Source: Gammaproteobacteria bacterium
GTDB taxonomy: Bacteria > Pseudomonadota > Gammaproteobacteria > PS1 > Pseudothioglobaceae
Assembly (NCBI GenBank): GCA_015658965.1
Contig: DQNX01000030.1
Location: 1 to 9,767, forward strand
Reading direction: 5' to 3'
Length of the DNA stretch: 9,767 nucleotides
Both the position numbers and the translations under genes were made by a program. The notes beneath the pieces are model-generated. The model saw only the letters and a list, made by a program, of their open reading frames with translations, was not told the origin of the DNA and made no database searches. Positions within the stretch are counted from its first letter, which is position 1, and the number at the start of each line of letters is the position of its first letter. Shown here in pieces: positions 1 through 5,807 of the stretch.

Positions 1-593
1 ATATTCTAGACAGGCTTAATTTTGATAATTTCAAAATATCGCTTAAAGCCTCTGAAATATTCATGACCGTATTTGCCTACAAGCAACTGGCTTCACAAAT
101 TGATAATCCGCTGCATTTAGGTATTACAGAAGCGGGTTCATTTAGAGCAGGTACGGTGAAGTCTTCTATTGGTTTGGGCTTGTTACTAGCAGAAGGCATT
201 GGCGACACCATTCGCGTGTCATTAGCCTCTGATCCAGTAGATGAAGTTAAAGTGGGTTTTGATATTTTAAAGTCTTTGCATTTGCGTAAAAAAGGCGTTA
301 ATTTGATTGCTTGCCCCTCTTGCTCGCGTCAGAAGTTTGATGTGATTTCGGTGGTTAACGAGCTGGAATCACGCCTTGAGGATATTGTTGATCCGATTGA
401 TGTAGCAGTGATTGGTTGCGTGGTGAATGGTCCGGGCGAGGCTAAGGAAGTTTCTGTAGGCTTAACCGGTGGCAGCCCTAATTTACTTTATATTAATGGC
501 AAAACGCATTCTAAAGTTGAAAATGCCCGTTTGGTTGATGAGTTAGAAGCGCAAATACGCTCGCAACTTAAAAACACCTCTAAAAATTCTTAA
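1..593 (+). CDS. ispG: 4-hydroxy-3-methylbut-2-en-1-yl diphosphate synthase, C-terminal half (5' partial)
   Basis: IspG (GcpE) is the cytoplasmic [4Fe-4S] enzyme of the MEP pathway that reductively converts methylerythritol cyclodiphosphate to HMBPP. The reading frame is open from base 3, so the gene enters from outside the window. An ATG at base 63 is internal, because coding similarity continues upstream of it (K-I-S-L-K-A-S). The fragment has 196 residues. All cluster ligands are visible: C104 and C107 in ACPSCSRQ, then C139 and E146 in GCVVNGPGEA. Their spacing (3, 35 and 42 residues) equals that of C270/C273/C305/E312 in the E. coli protein. About 165 N-terminal residues (the TIM-barrel part) lie upstream if the length is like E. 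coli. The H-L-G-I-T-E-A-G motif is also present. The stop TAA at 591-593 lies inside the convergent DUF2062 gene. Identification is firm. Confidence 0.97.
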   Translation, partial: ILDRLNFDNFKISLKASEIFMTVFAYKQLASQIDNPLHLGITEAGSFRAGTVKSSIGLGLLLAEGIGDTIRVSLASDPVDEVKVGFDILKSLHLRKKGVNLIACPSCSRQKFDVISVVNELESRLEDIVDPIDVAVIGCVVNGPGEAKEVSVGLTGGSPNLLYINGKTHSKVENARLVDELEAQIRSQLKNTSKNS

Positions 594-1074
594 CTCTTTT
601 GTAAGCTTTAAAGCGATAAATTAGTTGGATTGCCCAGTAACCAACGAAAGCACTGACGACAGATACAACTAAGCAGCCGAGCAAGAAGGGCTGCCAAATC
701 ACAGCAAACACTTCCCAAACATAATCCAATGACATAACAAAATCTTGCTCGACCTCTACGTCCAGTATCCAAGCGCCTAATTTATAGCATCCGTAGTAAA
801 TGGGTGGTATAGTGATGGGGTTAGTAATCCACACCAGGGCGGCTGATAACGGCAAATTAGCTGAAAAAACAACTGCAGCAGGAGCCGCCAGTAACATTTG
901 AAAAGGCACAGGCACAAAGGCACAAAACAAGCCTACCGCAAAGGCTTTAGAAATAGATTTTCGGTTAAAATTCCACAAACTGGGGTCGTGCAAGTGCTCG
1001 CTAAGCCAACCCAGATATTTATGATTTTTGATGGTGTTAGCGCTGGGGCTATAGCGTTTTAGTGTTTTCCTCAT
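580..1074 (-). CDS. DUF2062 family integral membrane protein
   Basis: This is a 164-residue protein of unknown biochemical role. It matches the DUF2062 pattern: a basic N-terminus, then R-K-S-I-S-K-A-F-A-V-G-L-F-C-A-F-V-P with P-F-Q-M (about 38-60), and N-P-I-T-I-P-P-I-Y-Y (about 85-94). Hydrophobic segments at roughly 43-72, 76-104 and 122-153 suggest an inner-membrane protein with three or so spans and a basic C-terminal tail. The start ATG (1072-1074) overlaps the dxs stop as ATGA, and no Shine-Dalgarno sequence precedes it, so translation probably depends on termination of dxs (translational coupling). Its 3' end overlaps the convergent ispG by 14 bp. In some bacteria DUF2062 is known fused to glycosyltransferases that use polyprenyl carriers. 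That might link it to the dxs product pathway, but this is inference. Family call is fairly sure; function is unknown. Confidence 0.88.
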   Translation of the reverse strand: MRKTLKRYSPSANTIKNHKYLGWLSEHLHDPSLWNFNRKSISKAFAVGLFCAFVPVPFQMLLAAPAAVVFSANLPLSAALVWITNPITIPPIYYGCYKLGAWILDVEVEQDFVMSLDYVWEVFAVIWQPFLLGCLVVSVVSAFVGYWAIQLIYRFKAYKRVKNF

Positions 1075-2873
1075 GATTGTGCGCTGCGAATAATGCCCTG
1101 CGCATCCAAACCGTATAATTCATACAACTCTTCTTGTGAACCTTGTTCTGTAAAACTGTCTGGCAAGCCGATCAAAGTCAGAGATATGCTGATATGGTTA
1201 GCATGTAATAATTCACTAACAGCACTACCAGCACCGCCAGTAATCGCATTGTCTTCAATCGAGATAAGTTGTTGATGAGTATTTGAAAGTTCAATAATTA
1301 ACGCCTCATCAAGCGGCTTAACAAAGCGCATATCGACAACGGTTGCGTCAAGTATATCACCCGCAATGAGCGCTTGATCAAGTGTTGTACCAAAAGCCAA
1401 AATTGCAATATTGCTACCCGTTCTAACAACATTGGCTTGACCAATTTCTACCGTGTTATGGCTGCTGTAATCCTCAATAACAGAAGCGCCTCTTGGGTAG
1501 CGAACACAAATTGGACCATCAGTATGATAAGCCGTGTTTAGCATTTGATACAAGTCACTTGCATTGCTGGGTGCCATAATCACCAAGTTAGGAATACACC
1601 TTAAAAAACTTAAATCAAAGCATCCGGCATGAGTAGCACCATCAGCACCAACCAAACCTGCGCGGTCAATGGCAAAGACTAGGTTTAAATTCTGCAGTGC
1701 AATATCATGAATCAGTTGGTCGTAGCCACGCTGTAAAAAGGTAGAGTAAATCGCCACAACAGGCTTTAACCCTTGAGTAGCCAGGCCGCCGGCAAAGGTG
1801 ATGGCGTGTTGCTCGGCAATGCCAACATCAAAATATTGATCGGGGAATTTTTTCTCAAATTCGCTCATGCCAGAGCCGGTACACATGGCCGGGGTGATGG
1901 CCATCAGCTGTTGGTCGTTAGCGGCTGTATCAAGCAGCCATTGGCCAAAAACTTCACTATAGCTTGGCAGAGTCGAGCTGCTAGTTGAGGCGGGTGCCAC
2001 ACCATGAAACTTACACGGATCATTCTCTGCAGTCTTTAAGCCATAACCTTTTTTGGTAATAATGTGTAACAGCCTTGGCATTTTAAGTTTCTTTAGATTT
2101 TGCAAGGTTTTAACCAGCGTGGGTAAGTCATGGCCGTCAATAGGGCCAAAGTAAATGACACCTAATTCTTCGAATAAAGTGCTCGGCAATACCATGCCTT
2201 TAAGATGCTCTTCTGAGCGTTTGGCAAATTCACGAATCATGGGCATTTTTTCTAAAAATCCCAATGATTTTGATTTCATGGTCGAATACATCTTGCCAGA
2301 GATAAGCTTGGTCAAGTATTTACTCATGGCGCCGACATTTTTGGAAATACTCATGTCGTTGTCATTGAGAATAATAAGCAAGTCTGCATCAGTATCACCC
2401 GCATGATTGAGCGCTTCAAACGACATGCCGCCAGTCAAGGCGCCATCACCAATAATGGCAATTGATTTTTTTTGATTTTGTTTAAACTTATTGGCGATTG
2501 CAATGCCAAGCGCAGCGCTAATCGAGGTTGAAGAATGGCCAGCGCCAAAAGCATCATGCTCGCTTTCAGATTGTTTGGTAAAGCCACTCAAACCCGATTT
2601 TTTCCTGAGCGTGTGCATTTTATCCAAACGACCCGTGAGAATCTTGTGTGTATAAGCCTGATGACCCACATCAAATACAAAGCTATCCTTAGGCGTATTA
2701 AAGACATAATGCATGGCCACCGTTAATTCAATTGTGCCAAGATTGGGCGCTAGGTGGCCACCAGTTTTTTGAATGGTATCAATTAAAAATACACGTATTT
2801 CATCCACTAAAGATTGCAACTGATCTAAATCCAGTTGTTTAATATCTTTGGGCGATTGAATCGAATCGAGCAC
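1071..2873 (-). CDS. dxs: 1-deoxy-D-xylulose-5-phosphate synthase
   Basis: Dxs condenses pyruvate and glyceraldehyde 3-phosphate, with thiamine diphosphate (TPP), to DXP. This is the entry step of the MEP isoprenoid pathway and also supplies thiamine and pyridoxal synthesis. The 600-residue protein is slightly shorter than the E. coli enzyme (620). It shows the N-terminal TPP domain with H40 (S/G-G-H motif), the TPP/Mg motif from GDGALTGG (142-149) to LNDND (169-173), then the pyrimidine-binding domain with catalytic E354 in IAEQHAITF, D-R-A-G-L-V-G-A-D-G (403-412) and R-Y-P-R-G (458-462). A transketolase C-terminal domain (about 475-600) with V-D-M-R-F-V-K-P-L-D-E follows. The start is GTG (2871-2873). 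An in-frame TAA lies six codons upstream and there is no ATG between, and the next methionine is residue 54, inside the conserved core. No Shine-Dalgarno sequence is evident. A perfect -10 box lies 28 bp upstream. Confidence 0.97.
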   Translation of the reverse strand: MLDSIQSPKDIKQLDLDQLQSLVDEIRVFLIDTIQKTGGHLAPNLGTIELTVAMHYVFNTPKDSFVFDVGHQAYTHKILTGRLDKMHTLRKKSGLSGFTKQSESEHDAFGAGHSSTSISAALGIAIANKFKQNQKKSIAIIGDGALTGGMSFEALNHAGDTDADLLIILNDNDMSISKNVGAMSKYLTKLISGKMYSTMKSKSLGFLEKMPMIREFAKRSEEHLKGMVLPSTLFEELGVIYFGPIDGHDLPTLVKTLQNLKKLKMPRLLHIITKKGYGLKTAENDPCKFHGVAPASTSSSTLPSYSEVFGQWLLDTAANDQQLMAITPAMCTGSGMSEFEKKFPDQYFDVGIAEQHAITFAGGLATQGLKPVVAIYSTFLQRGYDQLIHDIALQNLNLVFAIDRAGLVGADGATHAGCFDLSFLRCIPNLVIMAPSNASDLYQMLNTAYHTDGPICVRYPRGASVIEDYSSHNTVEIGQANVVRTGSNIAILAFGTTLDQALIAGDILDATVVDMRFVKPLDEALIIELSNTHQQLISIEDNAITGGAGSAVSELLHANHISISLTLIGLPDSFTEQGSQEELYELYGLDAQGIIRSAQS

Positions 2874-2900
2874 GTATTGATTAAGTATTTAAAGCGTCTT

Positions 2901-2906
2901 ATTATA
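2901..2906 (-). promoter_or_regulatory. Candidate -10 box of the dxs promoter
   Basis: Read on the minus strand, these bases are an exact TATAAT, about 28 bp upstream of the dxs GTG codon. This would place the transcript start near 2894 and give a leader of roughly 20 nt. No good -35 hexamer is found at 16-18 bp spacing (around 2923-2929 the minus strand reads like ATAATA), so the promoter would be -10 driven or activator dependent. This is inference from consensus only; the AT-rich context makes chance matches likely. Confidence 0.45.
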
Positions 2907-2934
2907 CGTGCTTGACCTAAGCGTATTATTAGCA

Positions 2935-2963
2935 TTGATTGTATCGATACAGTAAAATAGTAA
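2935..2963 (+). promoter_or_regulatory. Weak candidate promoter for the trhO operon
   Basis: TTGATT (2935-2940) followed after 17 bp by TAGTAA (2958-2963) is the best sigma70-like pair upstream of trhO. It would start transcription near 2970, about 15 nt before the ATG at 2985. Both hexamers deviate from consensus, and no Shine-Dalgarno sequence precedes the ATG. The spacer contains the palindrome at 2940-2951. Confidence 0.3.
2940..2951. promoter_or_regulatory. Perfect 12-bp palindrome, possible operator
   Basis: TGTATCGATACA is its own reverse complement. It lies in the 111-bp divergent intergenic region, inside the spacer of the weak trhO promoter and about 35 bp upstream of the dxs -10 box. 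This is a position where a dimeric regulator could affect either gene. It does not match the FNR consensus (TTGAT, four bases, ATCAA). The regulator is unknown, and a chance palindrome in AT-rich DNA cannot be excluded. Confidence 0.35.
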
Positions 2964-2984
2964 TTTTTATTTAAATAAACTTCC

Positions 2985-3944
2985 ATGTTTACTGTTTGTG
3001 CCTTGTATCAATTTGTGCGGTTAGACGATTTTGAAGCATTTCGCACCCCCTTGCGAGAATTGATGGTTGAGTTAGAGGTTAAAGGTACCATTCTTTTGGC
3101 GTTAGAAGGCTTAAATGGCACGATTTCAGGCTCAAAAGTATCTATTGATGGGGTTATTCAATTTTTACAAGAGGATGGCCGGTTTGACAATTTAGAGATT
3201 AAATTTTCACACAGTGAAACCACACCATTTAAGCGCTTAAAAGTAAAGCTTAAAAAAGAAATTGTAACTTTGGGTGTTGAATATATTGATCCGCTATCTT
3301 CTGTCGGTACTTATGTCGCACCCCAAGATTGGAACGCTTTGATTGGCGACCCCGATGTTGTGCTGATTGATACCCGTAATAATTACGAACATGAGATTGG
3401 CAGTTTTAAAGGTGCTATTAATCCTAATACTGAAACGTTTAGAGAATTTCCAACCTACACTAAAAATAATTTAGAGCAATATCGTGGCAAAAAAATAGCG
3501 ATGTTTTGTACCGGCGGTATTCGTTGTGAGAAATCGACCGCTTATTTAAAATCACAAGGGTTTGATGAGGTTTATCATCTACAAGGTGGTGTCTTAAAAT
3601 ATTTAGAAGAAATGGATGAAGATCACAGTCTGTGGGAGGGCGAGTGCTTTGTATTTGATGATCGTGTTGCGGTTAAGCACAATCTTGAACAGGGCCAGTA
3701 TGATCAGTGCCACGCTTGTCGTTACCCGATTACACAAGAAGACAAGCAACACTTGCATTATGAAAAAGGCGTTTCGTGCCCCCGTTGTCATGGGTCTAAA
3801 AGTGAAGATCAAGTGAGTCGTTATCGTGAAAGAGAAAAGCAAATTCAGTTGGCTTCAAAGCGAGGTGAAGACCATATTGGTGATAATGCCAGCCAGATTA
3901 TTGCGGCCAAAGCTAAGCAGAAAGTACTTAAAAAACAAGGTTAA
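2985..3944 (+). CDS. trhO: tRNA uridine(34) hydroxylase, rhodanese family (TrhO/YceA)
   Basis: TrhO oxygenates wobble uridine 34 of certain tRNAs to 5-hydroxyuridine, the precursor of mo5U/cmo5U. The 319-residue protein has an N-terminal ferredoxin/acylphosphatase-like domain (about 1-95, with L-E-G-L-N-G-T-I at 40-47) and a rhodanese domain (about 120-215). The rhodanese domain carries V-L-I-D-T-R-N-N-Y-E (126-135) and the active-site loop CTGGIRCEKSTAY (175-187), with C175 the expected catalytic cysteine and C181 the second conserved one. A C-terminal four-cysteine region (C242/C245 in CHAC, C265/C268 in CPRCH) looks like a small metal-binding or structural knuckle. Length and motif order match the E. 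coli YceA family. The ATG at 2985 gives the expected N-terminus. The gene is the first of a plus-strand unit, with the methyltransferase starting only 6 nt after its stop. Confidence 0.95.
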   Translation: MFTVCALYQFVRLDDFEAFRTPLRELMVELEVKGTILLALEGLNGTISGSKVSIDGVIQFLQEDGRFDNLEIKFSHSETTPFKRLKVKLKKEIVTLGVEYIDPLSSVGTYVAPQDWNALIGDPDVVLIDTRNNYEHEIGSFKGAINPNTETFREFPTYTKNNLEQYRGKKIAMFCTGGIRCEKSTAYLKSQGFDEVYHLQGGVLKYLEEMDEDHSLWEGECFVFDDRVAVKHNLEQGQYDQCHACRYPITQEDKQHLHYEKGVSCPRCHGSKSEDQVSRYREREKQIQLASKRGEDHIGDNASQIIAAKAKQKVLKKQG

Positions 3945-3950
3945 TTATTT

Positions 3951-4541
3951 ATGTTCAGACGTCAAGACATTCCTAAACTTAAACAAGATTTAAGTATTCA
4001 AACCACGTTATTGGGTCATGATTTAACCTTAAAAACCCGTTGGGGTGTGTTTAGCCCGCGTGCGATTGATGAAGGCACTTTATTGTTAATGAAGCATTTG
4101 GACATTGCTGTAGAGGATAAGTGTCTTGATCTCGGTTGTGGTTATGGGCCTATCGGCCTGAGCGTGGCAAAGTCTTGTCCAGCTGGCGAAGTACACATGG
4201 TGGATAAAGACTTTGTTGCCGTTGAGTTGTCTAATACCAATGCCAAGCTTAATCAGATCGATAATGCGCAAGCCTATTTATCGGATGCATTTTTGAGCGT
4301 GAATAAAGACAATTATTTTGATCAGATAATTTCTAACGTGCCGGCGAAAGTAGGCCGAGAACAGCTTAGTATTATTCTGTACGATGCTTATGATGCACTC
4401 AAACCAGGCGGAAAAATTACTTTTGTTACTATTAATGGGTTGCGTAATTTTATTAAGGATAATTTTAAATCGGTCTTTGGTAATTACAAAAAAATCAAAC
4501 AAGGACAAAAGTACACAATTTCTCAAGCAATTAAACAATAA
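3951..4541 (+). CDS. Class I SAM-dependent methyltransferase, RsmC/MJ0882-like small domain
   Basis: The 196-residue protein resembles the single-domain 'methyltransferase small' (MTS) proteins related to the C-terminal half of RsmC. An N-terminal segment, T-R-W-G-V-F-S-P (29-36) with I-D-E-G-T-L-L-L (39-46), precedes SAM-binding motif I, LDLGCGYGPIGL (59-70). An acidic motif II residue follows in MVDKD (83-87). At the motif IV position, where nucleic-acid N-methylases have N-P-P-F/Y/I, it reads SNVPAKVG (128-135): Asn129 and Pro131 remain, but the first Pro is Val130 and the aromatic is Ala132. L-K-P-G-G (150-154) follows. An AAGG at 3937-3940, ten bases before the ATG, is a weak ribosome site. 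Tight spacing to trhO implies co-transcription. The substrate is unknown; rRNA or tRNA is likely by family. Confidence 0.85.
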   Translation: MFRRQDIPKLKQDLSIQTTLLGHDLTLKTRWGVFSPRAIDEGTLLLMKHLDIAVEDKCLDLGCGYGPIGLSVAKSCPAGEVHMVDKDFVAVELSNTNAKLNQIDNAQAYLSDAFLSVNKDNYFDQIISNVPAKVGREQLSIILYDAYDALKPGGKITFVTINGLRNFIKDNFKSVFGNYKKIKQGQKYTISQAIKQ

Positions 4542-4575
4542 AAGGGTAAAATGTTTGGTTATTAAAAATTAAATT

Positions 4576-4579
4576 GGAG
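4576..4579 (+). promoter_or_regulatory. Ribosome binding site of the glutaredoxin gene
   Basis: GGAG sits five bases before the ATG at 4585. It is the clearest Shine-Dalgarno sequence in the window and supports 4585 over the second in-frame ATG at 4594. Confidence 0.7.
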
Positions 4580-4584
4580 TAGTT

Positions 4585-4914
4585 ATGGAAATCATGAAAA
4601 AAATTCAGATGCAAGTGAACAGCGCACCCGTGGTGCTTTATATGAAGGGTACACCGCAGTTTCCGCAGTGTGGTTTTTCATCAACAGCTGCGCAAACACT
4701 GGCTTCTACCGGCGTTCAATTTGCCTACGTTAATCTTTTTGAAGATCAAGAAGTCATGCAAAATTTACCTGCTTTTCAAGATTGGCCAACGTTTCCACAA
4801 ATTTACTTCAATGCTGAGTTAGTTGGCGGCGGCGATATTATTGTTGAAATGGCTGAAATGGGTACGTTACAAGCGGCTATGGAAGAGGCAACCACCAAAT
4901 TCAACAATAAGTAA
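4585..4914 (+). CDS. grxD: Monothiol (CGFS) glutaredoxin, Grx4 type
   Basis: Monothiol CGFS glutaredoxins bind a glutathione-ligated [2Fe-2S] cluster as a dimer and hand clusters to Fe-S proteins in the cytoplasm. This 109-residue protein (E. coli GrxD is 115) has the signature M-K-G-T-P-Q-F-P-Q-C-G-F-S (20-32), with active Cys29. The loop W-P-T-F-P-Q-I-Y (67-74), carrying the cis-proline TFP, comes next, and then the glutathione-binding GGGDI (82-86). It starts 43 bp after the methyltransferase stop. That gap is too short to rule on a separate promoter; TAAAAT at 4547-4552 is only a poor -10 candidate. It is probably the last gene of the trhO unit, since a minus-strand gene converges immediately after it. 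IspG, encoded nearby, is a plausible but unproven cluster client. Confidence 0.95.
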   Translation: MEIMKKIQMQVNSAPVVLYMKGTPQFPQCGFSSTAAQTLASTGVQFAYVNLFEDQEVMQNLPAFQDWPTFPQIYFNAELVGGGDIIVEMAEMGTLQAAMEEATTKFNNK

Positions 4915-4929
4915 TATTTGTTATGGTTT

Positions 4930-4970
4930 GTTATAGGCAAGACTTATAACTAATAGGCTATAGGTTTTTT
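4930..4970 (+). terminator. Possible terminator between converging grxD and ygjP-like genes
   Basis: A 6-bp inverted repeat, GTTATA (4930-4935) and TATAAC (4945-4950), with a 9-nt loop lies just after the glutaredoxin stop. A run of six T occurs at 4965-4970, but about 14 nt beyond the stem. The stem is AT-rich and the T-run is detached, so this is not a textbook intrinsic terminator. Its position in the 43-bp convergent gap is the main support. Confidence 0.35.
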
Positions 4971-5623
4971 AGTTTATGACCATTATCTTGAAGCCAGCGT
5001 TTGCTGGCTTTATAGTTTGGCAGCATCTGAGATACAAAATCCCAGAAATTTTTTGAATGATTTTTGTGTTTAATATGCGCCAGTTCATGCACGATGACAT
5101 AATCAATAACGCACATTGGCGCTTGAATGAGCAGGTAATTAAGGTTGATATTATTTGCGCCACTGCACGAGCCCCAAAGTGTCTTTTGTGCTTTAAGCCT
5201 TACTTGTTGATAATCCAGTTGGTATTTTTTGGCATAATAATCAAGCCTAGGTAGGGCAATTTGTCTAAATTTAGCCTTGTACCAATCCAAAAAAATCGCC
5301 TTGCTTGCAAGGCTTGATTCAAAATTCACCCCATTAAAATTCACCCCATTAAAATGCAGCCTGGTATTTTTTTCAAGGTCGATGTTTAATGGATAACCAT
5401 CGCCTAAATATAAAAACATCTCGCCTTGTTTGTATTTAGGCTTGGTTACCTGTTTATCTTCACAAGCGCGTAATTTTGAATCAATCCAAGTAGATTTCTC
5501 ATTGATAAATTGCTCTATTTTTTTAACAGATAATCGATTCGGCGCACGCACAACCAGCTCAGCATTGTTGCTAATTTGCAAACTTAGAGTTTTGCGTTTT
5601 GAGCGAACCAATTGATAATCCAT
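4958..5623 (-). CDS. YgjP-like metal-dependent hydrolase (DUF45/M48-like, HExxH)
   Basis: The 221-residue protein belongs to the YgjP/DUF45 (WLM-metallopeptidase-like) family. It has the start pattern V-R-S-K-R-K-T-L-S-L (6-15), V-R-A-P (25-28), WGSCS (150-154) and L-N-Y-L-L-I-Q-A-P (161-169). The zinc motif HELAH (179-183) follows, with a further histidine H189 in KNHSKNFW completing the usual three-His set. The E. coli relative YgjP has been described as a UTP pyrophosphatase, so peptidase activity should not be assumed. No signal peptide or membrane span is seen, so it is likely cytoplasmic. An in-frame 15-bp tandem duplication gives F-N-G-V-N twice (91-100), in the region just before the predicted catalytic half. 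The start ATG has no clear Shine-Dalgarno sequence. The gene lies 237 bp after purL on the same strand and probably has its own promoter. Confidence 0.88.
   Translation of the reverse strand: MDYQLVRSKRKTLSLQISNNAELVVRAPNRLSVKKIEQFINEKSTWIDSKLRACEDKQVTKPKYKQGEMFLYLGDGYPLNIDLEKNTRLHFNGVNFNGVNFESSLASKAIFLDWYKAKFRQIALPRLDYYAKKYQLDYQQVRLKAQKTLWGSCSGANNINLNYLLIQAPMCVIDYVIVHELAHIKHKNHSKNFWDFVSQMLPNYKASKRWLQDNGHKLKNL
5321..5350. repeat. Perfect 15-bp tandem duplication inside the ygjP-like gene
   Basis: AAAATTCACCCCATT occurs twice head to tail (5321-5335 and 5336-5350), with a further AAAAT immediately after. It is a multiple of three, so the frame is kept and five residues are doubled. The absence of any mismatch suggests a recent slippage event. 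Confidence 0.95.
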
Positions 5624-5640
5624 AATCGCTATTTAATCCG

Positions 5641-5670
5641 ATAAAAACCCAAAAAATGGCTCATTGTTAA
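5641..5670 (-). promoter_or_regulatory. Weak candidate promoter for the ygjP-like gene
   Basis: On the minus strand, TTAACA (5665-5670) and TTTTAT (5641-5646) are separated by 18 bp. They would give a very short leader before the ATG at 5623. Both elements are imperfect, and AT-rich DNA produces many such pairs. Confidence 0.25.
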
Positions 5671-5784
5671 AATTTCCGAAATTTTTATTAATCCACTGCC
5701 AAACAAGATTTAGGCTAAAAAAATGAAGAATACCAGCCAGTTATAACGCTAAATACATGTTTTTAAGGCATTTTTAACATTTTA

Positions 5785-5807
5785 TGATACGGGCCTTGCT
5801 AGTATCA
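5785..5807 (-). terminator. Inverted repeat downstream of purL, possible weak terminator
   Basis: TGATAC (5785-5790) and GTATCA (5802-5807) form a 6-bp stem around an 11-nt loop containing a GC-rich GGGCC, about 55 bp past the purL stop. On the minus strand the stem is followed by TAAAATGTT, which is only moderately T-rich. It could end the purL transcript or be a regulator site; the evidence is the repeat alone. Confidence 0.3.

Noticed and set aside
63..65. ATG at base 63 as a true start of a short IspG-like protein
   Set aside because: The frame is open to the window edge, and the residues before it match the IspG family, so the gene is simply cut by the window.
605..614. GCTTTAAAGC, a perfect 10-bp palindrome near the ispG/DUF2062 junction, considered as a bidirectional terminator
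   Set aside because: It lies within the DUF2062 coding sequence (residues near the C-terminus), would give only a 3-bp stem with a 4-nt loop, and has no following T-run.
2912..2917. TTGACC as a -35 box for trhO
   Set aside because: The base at 17-bp spacing starts TTGATT, which is not a -10 box, and the only TA-rich hexamer nearby is at about 11-bp spacing.
2935..2948. FNR-type site (TTGAT, four bases, ATCAA) in the divergent region
   Set aside because: The left half TTGAT is present but the right half reads TCGAT, so the consensus is not met.
4547..4552. TAAAAT as a -10 box for a separate glutaredoxin promoter
   Set aside because: No acceptable -35 hexamer is found at 16-18 bp upstream; co-transcription with the methyltransferase gene is simpler.
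4384..4572. 62-codon plus-strand frame overlapping the end of the methyltransferase gene and the gap before grxD
   Set aside because: It is rich in repeated hydrophobic and lysine codons expected from AT-rich DNA, overlaps a well-supported gene almost fully and shows no family likeness.
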